Positions 26,771-33,903 of a stretch of DNA of 64,000 nucleotides are shown here, in pieces. The DNA is from Eubacterium sp. AB3007 (lineage in GTDB: Bacteria; Bacillota; Clostridia; Peptostreptococcales; Anaerovoracaceae): NCBI RefSeq assembly GCF_000688015.1, contig NZ_JIAD01000001.1:1364001-1428000 (forward strand), read 5' to 3'. The translations under genes were made by a program, and so were the position numbers. The notes beneath the pieces are model-generated. The model had not been told where the DNA came from, ran no database searches, and worked only from the letters and a program-made list of their open reading frames with translations. Position 1 is the first letter of the stretch. The number at the start of each line of letters is the position of its first letter.

Positions 26771-27469
26771 CTACAGGTCTCTGTTATGCTCCTTGGCGAT
26801 GATCAGGGAGAAATAGCCCGCCTCGTCGGGGATCTCCTCCACATCGTGGTACACCTTCTCATCCGGCATGCCGCAGTTCTCCACTACGTTCACGTCCCGG
26901 CCGCTGGCCCGCAGGATCTCCTTTACCTCGGCCATATGGCTGCCGGATTTCATGAGCACGTAGTTGCCGGGCAGGTCCAGCTTGTCCCCCAGCTTGTGCA
27001 TGGCCGGCATGACGTGCAGGGGCTCGTTCCATTCGCAGAGCGGGATGTTCACCCGGGCCGCCGCCGCACAGAAGGAGGTGATGCCCGGCACCAGCTCCGT
27101 CTCGTAGCCGTCCTCCTCCAGCAAAGCCTGCAGGTACGTGAAGGTGCAGTAGACCGTGGAATCACCCAGGGTCAGGTAGACCGCGTCCTTGCCTTTGTCC
27201 AGGTACTCCTCCATGAGGTCGGCGCCCTTGCGATGCTGCCGCAGAATCTCCTCCTTGTCCATCCGCATGGGCATGTACACCGGCACCAGCTCCTTCTCCG
27301 CCAGGGCAGGCACTGCCGCCGCGGCGATCTTGTAGGCCACCGTCTCCTTCGGCTCCTTTCCGGGCACAAAGAACACATCGTTCTCCTCGATAAGCCGCAC
27401 TGCCTTCAGGGTCATCAACTCCGGATCCCCCGGGCCCACACCGACGCCGTATACTTTTCCTTTTTTCAT
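26771..27469 (-). CDS. cbiL: Cobalt-precorrin-2 (precorrin-2) C20-methyltransferase
   Basis: 232 aa, SAM-dependent tetrapyrrole methylase. VYGVGVGPGDPELMTLKAVR at the N-terminus, YLTLGDSTVYCTFTYL, ELVPGITSFCAAAARVNIPL and VLMKSGSHMAEV are typical of CbiL/CobI. It methylates C20 of the corrin precursor produced by the downstream genes. No other late cbi genes are in the window, so the rest of the pathway lies elsewhere or is missing. Confidence 0.92.
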   Translation of the reverse strand: MKKGKVYGVGVGPGDPELMTLKAVRLIEENDVFFVPGKEPKETVAYKIAAAAVPALAEKELVPVYMPMRMDKEEILRQHRKGADLMEEYLDKGKDAVYLTLGDSTVYCTFTYLQALLEEDGYETELVPGITSFCAAAARVNIPLCEWNEPLHVMPAMHKLGDKLDLPGNYVLMKSGSHMAEVKEILRASGRDVNVVENCGMPDEKVYHDVEEIPDEAGYFSLIIAKEHNRDL

Positions 27470-27481
27470 CCTTTGCTCCTC

Positions 27482-27934
27482 TCAAGATACGAAAACTGCA
27501 GGGGACCTGCCAGCCCTCTGTAAGGTATTTCCGACTATAAGTATACAAAATGCGGCCGGGAATGTAAAGTCCCCGGCCGTTTCCTGTCTTATTCGTTTTG
27601 GCGCCGGATGTTTCCCGGGTGGGTCTGGCATCGGGGCCGTGATTGACGATGCGCATATTGTATGGCAACATAAACGAACATCGTGTTCAATTATCACTTA
27701 ATGTGCAACCGCCCTCCAGATTTCTTCTGGTTTCTTCAAGAGCAGGACTACACTTTTCTGGCTTGAGCGGGATTTTGAAGTAATTTTTTGAGCGACCTGC
27801 TACAAAAACAACCCCTCGGTCAATTGATTTCTTTACTGCACGGGATTTCGTGCAGTTACAACTTCGACTCTATCTAAACCGCGAAGGTGCACTTACAACC
27901 TCTCGCGGTTTTTTCTATGTGCTATGATATATAT
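27482..27934. other. Gene-free stretch upstream of IS30, with repeats
   Basis: No supported gene. It turns AT-rich from about 27690. It contains the hairpin CTGCACGGGATTTCGTGCAG (about 27836-27856), two copies of a motif close to GTGCANTTACAACTTC (27851 and 27888) that also recurs on the far side of the IS30, and CTGCTACAAAA (about 27789), related to the ACTACAAAA cluster at 29.6 kb. Confidence 0.6.
27877..27914 (+). terminator. Terminator-like hairpin before IS30
   Basis: AACCGCGA / TCGCGGTT arms followed by TTTTTT on the plus strand. The loop contains GTGCACTTACAACC. It ends about 20 bp before the IS30 left end; IS30 elements often insert beside such stems. Confidence 0.7.
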
Positions 27935-29281
27935 GGTCCTGTCTTCTTCCCGAAAAGGAGGTTAATACAATGAAGAAGACATCCAAACACCTGACACTGG
28001 AAGACCGTATCGTCATAGAGCGACTCCTGGCTCACGGATTTAGATTCAGTGAGATAGCCACCCGACTCAGCAAAAGCCGAACGACCATTAGCCGTGAAGT
28101 CAAAAAGAATCGTACGTTCAAGGCACGAAACGGTAACCACTGCATCCACAGGAAGTCCTGCGATCTGCCCACAACCTGCTCTCAGGAATGCCACAAACGT
28201 ACGCGTTCCTGCCGTGTTCGATGCGGAGACTGTAACATCCATTGCGAACGATTCCAGGAAGATATCTGCCCTGGCATTACGAAAGCCCCCTATGTTTGCA
28301 ATGCCTGCGAATCCATGTCGCGCTGTTGGCTCCACGGATACATCTACAATGCCCGCAAAGCACAGGATGCGTATGAGACGACGCTGAAAGAATCAAGAAC
28401 TGGCATCTCTTTGTCGGAAGAGCAGCTACAGGCCATGGATGAGCTCGTCACACCGCTGATCCAGCAGGGACAATCGGTCAATGTCGTGTTTCAAAACCAT
28501 CGCGATGAACTCCCCATCACGGCACGGACAGCCTATGATTACATTGAAAACGGCCTTCTTGGTGCAAAGAATCTGGATCTCGCCCGTAAGGTACGTAGAT
28601 CATACCGCCGGAAAAGCGGTCCGGTGCTCCGCGTGGACAAAGCCTGCCATCAGGGGCGCTCTTATGATGACTATCTTTCATTTATGGCGCAGCATCCGGA
28701 TATGAATGTGGTTGAAGGCGATTCTGTCATCGGCAGAAAGGGCGGCAAGGTTCTTCTCACCCTCATGTTTACCAACTGCGATCTGCAGATGGCCTTCCTG
28801 CGGGAACAGAACAATGCGGCCACTGTTTCCTCTGTGTTTGCTTCACTCAGAGAGATTCTGGGAAAAGAACTCTTCAAGGAACTGTTTCAGGTTATTCTGG
28901 TCGATCGAGGCAGCGAATTCACCGATCCCACGAAAATCGAACTTGATCCTGAAACCGGAGAACAACTCTGCCATGTGTTTTATTGTGATCCGCAAAACAG
29001 CAATCAGAAGGCGCACTGTGAACGGAATCACCAGTTTATTCGGTATATCATCCCAAAGGGCAAGTCGATGGATGATTTATCGCAGGAAAAGGTCATCCTG
29101 ATGATGAACCATATCAACTCATATCCGCGCAAAAAATGGAACGGGCGGTCACCGCTTGAGGTATTCACCTCAATCTATGGAAAGAGTGTTCCCAGCATTC
29201 TATCCATGAAGCAGATCGCCGCCGATTCCATAAACCTTAAGCCCGAACTCATTAAGTAGTCCGGAAAATGAAGACAGGACC
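27935..29281 (+). mobile_element. IS30-family insertion sequence
   Basis: A 1347-bp element bounded by a 12-bp perfect inverted repeat, GGTCCTGTCTTC at the left and its complement at 29270-29281, with weaker similarity inward. One transposase gene fills it. Flanks do not show a clear short direct duplication (AT against AC), so exact ends could be off by a few bases. Confidence 0.88.
27970..29259 (+). CDS. IS30-family transposase
   Basis: 429 aa. N-terminal helix-turn-helix (EDRIVIERLLAHGFRFSEIA ... SRTTISREVKKN), a Cys-rich zinc-like region (about 55-125) and a DDE catalytic domain: Asp in VVEGDSVIGRKGG, Asp in VILVDRGSEFTDP, Glu in AHCERNHQFIRYIIPKG. All catalytic residues are present and the frame is intact, so it may be active. 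Ribosome site AAAGGAGG. It contains one ACAAAGC (28637). Confidence 0.94.
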   Translation: MKKTSKHLTLEDRIVIERLLAHGFRFSEIATRLSKSRTTISREVKKNRTFKARNGNHCIHRKSCDLPTTCSQECHKRTRSCRVRCGDCNIHCERFQEDICPGITKAPYVCNACESMSRCWLHGYIYNARKAQDAYETTLKESRTGISLSEEQLQAMDELVTPLIQQGQSVNVVFQNHRDELPITARTAYDYIENGLLGAKNLDLARKVRRSYRRKSGPVLRVDKACHQGRSYDDYLSFMAQHPDMNVVEGDSVIGRKGGKVLLTLMFTNCDLQMAFLREQNNAATVSSVFASLREILGKELFKELFQVILVDRGSEFTDPTKIELDPETGEQLCHVFYCDPQNSNQKAHCERNHQFIRYIIPKGKSMDDLSQEKVILMMNHINSYPRKKWNGRSPLEVFTSIYGKSVPSILSMKQIAADSINLKPELIK

Positions 29282-29510
29282 ACACCTTTTCGCAAGGTGC
29301 AATTTCAACTTCTGAAAACGGGCATTCTTCATACCCGGGTTTTAGTGTGCCTTCATACTTGAATTTTACATGATTTCCAGCGCGATTACAACTTCATACG
29401 TCAACTTACTTCTTCAATCTGCCACAATTCGTTGGAGAAGTGCATTCACAACTTCCTGATTTATACTAGTGAGAAATTAGTTGCGTTTACAATCGTCAAA
29501 CGTGCACTTA
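29282..29510. repeat. Degenerate GTGCA-TTACAACTTC motif series
   Basis: Copies near 29297 (GTGCAATTTCAACTTC), 29388 (GCGATTACAACTTC), 29440 (GTGCATTCACAACTTC) and 29483 (GCGTTTACAATC) continue the series seen left of the IS30. Short stems such as ACGGG...CCCGG lie between them. No gene recognised. Confidence 0.55.
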
Positions 29511-29545
29511 CTGTATCAAACAACCAAAACAACCCCTCTGATGAA

Positions 29546-29765
29546 ACTTGTAGTAGGATTTTGTCCAATTTTGTGCAATGTACTACAAAATCATCGAATC
29601 TGGCGGATCTTGTAGTCGGTTCCGGCAGGAAAATTCCAATATATGGAAGTTCTCAGCTGTTATCAGGGGGAAAACGACTACAAAAACGCCGGTATCCCGT
29701 GAAAGTGTAGTCGTCTCACCGAAAACCTACTACAAAATACCATCCCTGAACTTATTTTGTAGTCC
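29546..29765. repeat. Seven alternating inverted ACTACAAAA motifs
   Basis: Read left to right: TTGTAGT, ACTACAAAA, TTGTAGTC, GACTACAAAA, GTGTAGTC, ACTACAAAAT, ATTTTGTAGT. Orientation flips at every step, so neighbours can pair into a chain of stems; the last pair forms a 10-bp perfect stem. No ORF. Confidence 0.75.
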
Positions 29766-29789
29766 GCAGTTCGGCGGACAAAGTCTAGC

Positions 29790-30054
29790 CGCATATATTA
29801 AAACCAAACATCGAGGTACACTATGAAAAAGAAAATACCAACGATCCAGACTATCAGGCAAACAAGTCCGTCGAATCTCATATTGACAAGGCGGGCGGGC
29901 GACTGTACATCGTCACTTATGCGGACGAAACGGATGTAAGGTATCATTACAATTATTCCTACGGGGCTGGCATAACTCTCGATTATATTGCAATCAAAAA
30001 TCAGTTTCCACTAAAACTCTGTTCGATTACACCCCTGAGAACCCTCCCTCACTG
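29790..30054 (+). pseudogene. Gene fragment without start codon
   Basis: An open frame begins after a stop near 29788 and encodes, without any usable start, ...NIEVHYEKENTNDPDYQ..., then AGGRLYIVTYADETDVRYHY and a stop near 30054. In another frame the same DNA continues as LFDYTPENPPSLKHISDK into the XRE fragment, so a frameshift may separate two parts of one decayed gene. No family recognised. AT-rich compared with the flanks. Confidence 0.4.
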
Positions 30055-30195
30055 AAACACATTTCTGACAAAACATTACAGCAATGGTTCAAGGAGAATG
30101 AAGGGCTTTCCCAAGAGAACTTAGCAGAAATGATCGATGTATCGAGGCAGGCAATATCAAAGTGGGAACAATATTTGCGGGATATAGATTTTAGG
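30052..30195 (+). pseudogene. XRE helix-turn-helix regulator fragment
   Basis: Encodes LQQWFKENEGLSQENLAEMI followed by DVSRQAISKWEQ, the first half of a Cro/CI-type DNA-binding domain, then runs into unrelated sequence. No start codon or C-terminal part is seen. It is probably a remnant of a regulator damaged when the island formed. Confidence 0.7.
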
Positions 30196-30315
30196 AAACG
30201 GAGGGGGATCCGGGAAACTGCAGGGGCTATCACAAAAGCGTGCGGCGCGCCATTTCTGGCACGCCGCTTTGACACGCCGCCTTTTGAGACAGCCCTTTCT
30301 CTCACAAAGATTCTA

Positions 30316-31938
30316 TCAGTCCACGACCTCGTCCACGTCGTAGTCCACGATCTGGTCCTTTGCGACCACGGAGTTCTCCGGGTGATCCACGGTGTCGTAC
30401 CGGTCGTACTGGACCAGCATCTTGATGCCGCTGACGACCATGAGGATCATGACGATGAGCAGCGGGAAGGCCACGGAGATGGCCAGCTGCTTGGTGGCGT
30501 CGATGCCGCTGACGGCGCCCACGTCGCTGGCGGTGGCCAGGTTCACAAAGCAGACAAGGGACAGCGTGATGCCCCAGAAGATCTTGATGGGCGCCGGCGG
30601 TTCCACGGTGGCCGCGTTCTTCGCTTTGATGGACAAAGACGAGATGGTGGTGGTCATGGAGTCCGCCAGTGTAACGATGGAGATGAAGATGGTAAACAGG
30701 AAGACGCATCTCATCAGGAACGTCAGCGGCAGGTTGTCGAAGAAAGCGAATACCGCCGACTCGGTCCCTTTGTCGCTCATCACCTGCCAGATGGTGTGAG
30801 ACTTGTTCTCGTAGAAGATGGAGGCGGATCCGAAGATGCCGAACCACAGCATACCGAAACCTCCCGGCAGCAGGAAGTTATACACGGTGAACTCCTTCAG
30901 GGTCCTGCCCCGGGCGATTTTGGCGTAGAAGATACCCATCAGCGGGGCGTAAGCGATCATCCAGCTCCAGTAGTTGACAGTCCACCAGGTAGGCCACATG
31001 TCGTTTTCGTTCCAGGCACCGGTGTAGGTGACCTGCTCCAGCACGTTGTTGAAGTGGAAGCCCAGGGCCTCCGTCGCCAGGTTCAGGATGTAAGCCGTCG
31101 GTCCAAAGAACAGGACAAAAGCCAGCAGCGCCATATAGATCTTGGCATTCAGGTCGGAGAAGAACCGTACGCCTCTTGCGATTCCGGTGTAACTGGACAG
31201 AAGGAAGGTGATGACTACGGCGATGAGGATGCTGATCCAGGTCAGCTTGCCTGGATCAAAGGTGGCCACGATACCCAGGCCTGCTCCGATCTGCAGCGCG
31301 CCCTCGCACAGGGAAGCGGAAACGCCGCCTGCCAGGCCGAACACGCAGATGATATCGATGACGGTACCGATCCAGCCCATGGCCCGCTCTCCCAGCAGGG
31401 GGTACAGGCAGGAACTGATCCGATACGGAAGCTTCAGGTTGTAGACGGCCACGCCGATGACGATGCCGGCTACACAGTAGTAGCAGTATTCCGCCAGGCC
31501 CCAGTGCAGGTAGGTGGTGGACAAAGCCATCTTAGCCGCCAGCGGCGACTGCGCCTTGATGCTCTCAAAAAGAGGGATCCCGTCCATGTAGTGGGTCACC
31601 GGCTCGGCGATGCCCCAGAAGACGATGCCCGTAGCGATGCCGCCGCACAAAGAAATGACGAACCATGCCCACCGGGACATGACTGGCTGCGCCTTCTCGC
31701 CACCCAGCCGAATGCTGCCTACTCTCTTGGAAAACAGCACCCAGAAACAGAAGCCCAGCAACACCACAGTCAGTAGCTGATAGGCCCAGCCAAATTTCAG
31801 GCAGGCGAACTCCACGATGGCCGTCTCCGCCGCGGCAAACTTCGCCGGGGCCACCAGCCCCAACACAATAATAAATATGTAGATCACGCCCATGGATATG
31901 AACACGGGCTTACGTATCTGAACTTTCTTTTTTCCCAT
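30316..31938 (-). CDS. BCCT-family betaine/carnitine/choline-type transporter
   Basis: 540 aa with twelve membrane segments. BCCT signatures include ATGIVFWGIAEPVTHY, LHWGLAEYCYYC, NYWSWMIAYAPLMGIFYAKI and FFDNLPLTFLMRC; the aromatic residues in WSWMIAYAP line the trimethylammonium site of the family. It imports quaternary ammonium zwitterions. It lies downstream of the MIO-less lyase, so a trimethylammonium amino acid such as ergothioneine is a sensible substrate (inference). Confidence 0.93.
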   Translation of the reverse strand: MGKKKVQIRKPVFISMGVIYIFIIVLGLVAPAKFAAAETAIVEFACLKFGWAYQLLTVVLLGFCFWVLFSKRVGSIRLGGEKAQPVMSRWAWFVISLCGGIATGIVFWGIAEPVTHYMDGIPLFESIKAQSPLAAKMALSTTYLHWGLAEYCYYCVAGIVIGVAVYNLKLPYRISSCLYPLLGERAMGWIGTVIDIICVFGLAGGVSASLCEGALQIGAGLGIVATFDPGKLTWISILIAVVITFLLSSYTGIARGVRFFSDLNAKIYMALLAFVLFFGPTAYILNLATEALGFHFNNVLEQVTYTGAWNENDMWPTWWTVNYWSWMIAYAPLMGIFYAKIARGRTLKEFTVYNFLLPGGFGMLWFGIFGSASIFYENKSHTIWQVMSDKGTESAVFAFFDNLPLTFLMRCVFLFTIFISIVTLADSMTTTISSLSIKAKNAATVEPPAPIKIFWGITLSLVCFVNLATASDVGAVSGIDATKQLAISVAFPLLIVMILMVVSGIKMLVQYDRYDTVDHPENSVVAKDQIVDYDVDEVVD

Positions 31939-32017
31939 AACTAACCTCCGAAAATTTTAATGATAACGATTGTTCTTCCCAATTGTTTTCCTCCAAAGGG
32001 TCTCCGAGCACCCGTCG

Positions 32018-32043
32018 ATTAATCGCTAATATTTGCGATTAAT
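32018..32043. repeat. AT-rich palindrome, copy D
   Basis: Same 26-bp element as copies A-C with a single centre mismatch (ATATTT for ATATTA). Located 80 bp 5' of the BCCT start. Confidence 0.88.
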
Positions 32044-32069
32044 CGATGAAGGGTCTGGCACCACACAAA

Positions 32070-32205
32070 GCACACGCAGTGGCGGCGCTTCATCAGCACA
32101 CGCAGTGGCGGCGCTTCATCAGCACACGCAGCGACGGCGCTACGCCAGCGCGCACAACGGCGGCGCTACATCAGCACACGCAGCGGCGGCGCTACGCCAG
32201 CGCGC
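32070..32205. repeat. 26-bp GC-rich tandem array
   Basis: About five copies of a unit like CAGTGGCGGCGCTTCATCAG followed by CACACG. The array runs into the last codons of the lyase gene (GALA-stop), so it may have grown from or into the gene end. Confidence 0.85.
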
Positions 32206-33733
32206 CTACGATGGCCTCCGCCTTTTCGCGCAGCAGTCCGTTATGGATCAGGCTGTGCAGAAACTCGATGTGATCGTAGAGGAAGGTATCGTGCTCGATC
32301 AGCGGCAGATGCGCACCGATCTCCTGGTAAATCGCCTGGCTCACGCTCCCCCGCGGCTCCCAGCCCCCGGTAAAATACTGCGCCTGATAGTCCCCCAGCA
32401 GTTCGATAGCCAGAATGTACTCCAGTTTTTCGCTGATGGACAAAGCCTTTTTGGCGGCGTTGTAGCCCATGGCTACGTAATCCTCCTGCCCGGCGCAGGT
32501 GGGGGTGTTGTCCACCGTGGCCGGATGGGACAGAATCCTCATTTCATTCAGCAGCCCGGCCTGGGTGTACTGCGGAATCATCAGCCCAGAGTTGAGTCCC
32601 GGATTGGCCACCATACACGCAGGATAGAAGGGCTGGCTGGTTCCGTCGATGAGCCGGTTGTTTCTCCTCTCACTTATCTTGGCCAGGTTGGTGGCGGCGA
32701 TGGCGGCCGAGTCCATCTCGATTCCCACGTAGGCAGAATCGCAGTTGCATGCGGAGATCACATCCTCCTCCCCCTCCTCCGTCCAGATGATGGGGTTATC
32801 GCAACAGGAATTCATCTCCGTTTCAATGGTTTTGCGGGCATCGTACAGGGTCTTCTTGGCTGCCCCGTGAAGCTGAGGAATGCATCGCAGGGAAAGCGCA
32901 TCCTGCAACCGTTCTCCCACACAGTTTTGGATCACCTCAGAATCCCCAAGGATCCTGCGCACATTGTCAGCCGTGCCTGCCTGCTCGCTGTGGGGCCGCA
33001 CCTTGCAGACCCGTTCATCAAACGCCCGGATGGTGCCTCGCACGTTCTCCAGAGTCAGCGCCCCGATGATGTCCGCACACTTGGCTGCGTTGATCATGTC
33101 ATAGAGGACGATGGCCGCCATTGCTGTAGGTGAGGTGGTGCCCGAGGTGAGGGTCAGCCCTTCCTTACTGGCCAGCGGCATGGGATCGATCCCCGCCTTG
33201 GCCAGCACCCAGGACGCCTCCATCAGTTCCCCCTGGTAGTACGCCTTGCCGTTCCCCTCGATGACCCTGGCCATGTGCGCCTCCGGGCTGAGATAGCCCA
33301 CCGAGCCGTCCCCCGGCGCCCAGGGTGTGATGCCCCGGTTCAGGAAGTCCCGGTAGCGTTCCAGCACCTCGATCCGGACGCCGCTGTTGCCCTGCCCCAG
33401 GTTCTGCAGCACCATCAGCATCGTGCCTCGCACCGCTTCGATGCTCAGCGGCCGCCCCACCGAGGTGGAATGGCTGGCCACGATGTTGTGCTGCAGCTGC
33501 GCCGCCTCCTCGCTGGTGATCACCTTGGTACAAAGCACACCGAACCCGGTGGTCACCCCATACATAACGTGTTCTTCCCGGGTCCACTTCTCCACCAATG
33601 CCCGCGCCTTGTTGACACGGTTCACATACTCCTCAGAGAACTCCACGGTTGCGCCGCCGCGCACCACCGCCATAAACTCTTCCAGATCCAGCCGGTCCCC
33701 GAGAATGATCGTCATCGTTTTCTTATTATCCAT
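32192..33733 (-). CDS. Histidine-ammonia-lyase homologue lacking the MIO tripeptide; candidate ergothionase
   Basis: 513 aa, full-length aromatic amino-acid lyase fold. Conserved: YGVTTGFG with catalytic Tyr58, QDALSLRCIPQLHGA, NSCCDNPII, QYTQAGL and CAGQEDYVAMG. The loop that normally reads GSVGASGDLAPLAHMA is GSVGYLSPEAHMA (143-155): the Ala-Ser-Gly that cyclises to MIO is missing with a net loss of three residues. As I recall, ergothionases are HAL relatives without MIO that eliminate trimethylamine, already a good leaving group. With a BCCT transporter next door, release of trimethylamine from ergothioneine or a similar betaine is the best guess. Preceded by a sigma-54 promoter. Confidence 0.75.
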   Translation of the reverse strand: MDNKKTMTIILGDRLDLEEFMAVVRGGATVEFSEEYVNRVNKARALVEKWTREEHVMYGVTTGFGVLCTKVITSEEAAQLQHNIVASHSTSVGRPLSIEAVRGTMLMVLQNLGQGNSGVRIEVLERYRDFLNRGITPWAPGDGSVGYLSPEAHMARVIEGNGKAYYQGELMEASWVLAKAGIDPMPLASKEGLTLTSGTTSPTAMAAIVLYDMINAAKCADIIGALTLENVRGTIRAFDERVCKVRPHSEQAGTADNVRRILGDSEVIQNCVGERLQDALSLRCIPQLHGAAKKTLYDARKTIETEMNSCCDNPIIWTEEGEEDVISACNCDSAYVGIEMDSAAIAATNLAKISERRNNRLIDGTSQPFYPACMVANPGLNSGLMIPQYTQAGLLNEMRILSHPATVDNTPTCAGQEDYVAMGYNAAKKALSISEKLEYILAIELLGDYQAQYFTGGWEPRGSVSQAIYQEIGAHLPLIEHDTFLYDHIEFLHSLIHNGLLREKAEAIVGALA

Positions 33734-33767
33734 GGTCCCCTCCTTTACTTCGCTAAATCATTAGAGC

Positions 33768-33782
33768 GCAAAATCCATGCCA
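33768..33782 (-). promoter_or_regulatory. Sigma-54 promoter of the lyase-BCCT unit
   Basis: TGGCATGGATTTTGC on the minus strand: GG and GC exactly 10 bases apart as in -24/-12 promoters, 35 bp before the start. The divergent gene encodes a sigma-54 activator. Confidence 0.85.
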
Positions 33783-33823
33783 AACGCAAACGCCCGTAAA
33801 ACGGCTTTGTGCACTGCGCAACA

Positions 33824-33840
33824 TGCAAACTCACTTTGCA
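33824..33840. promoter_or_regulatory. Candidate activator binding palindrome
   Basis: TGCAAA - 5 bp - TTTGCA, a 17-bp inverted repeat between the divergent genes, about 45 bp upstream of the sigma-54 promoter; a TTTGCAAA core recurs at 33855-33862. Likely site of the adjacent enhancer-binding protein. Confidence 0.6.
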
Positions 33841-33854
33841 GCCCGCAATATCTC

Positions 33855-33883
33855 TTTGCAAATATCGCAGAATAGTGTATAAT
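33855..33883 (+). promoter_or_regulatory. Promoter of the sigma-54 activator gene
   Basis: TTTGCA - 17 bp - TATAAT, 20 bp before the start codon. The -35 lies inside a TTTGCAAA repeat, which would allow autoregulation. Confidence 0.6.
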
Positions 33884-33903
33884 CATACGAAAGGAGAACA
33901 CCC

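Noticed and set aside
28637..28643. ACAAAGC inside the IS30 transposase as evidence against an uptake-type motif
   Set aside because: A single copy in 1.3 kb is compatible with chance and does not change the distribution.
30130..31776. Long plus-strand open frame opposite the BCCT gene
   Set aside because: His/Gly/Asp-rich translation typical of the complement of a GC-rich gene; only its first codons (XRE fragment) make sense.
24856..32205. CRISPR-like arrays at 24856 and 32070
   Set aside because: Units are contiguous minisatellites without unique spacers, and no cas genes are near.
32192..33733. Plain histidine ammonia-lyase (hutH) call
   Set aside because: The MIO tripeptide is absent and no other hut gene is nearby.
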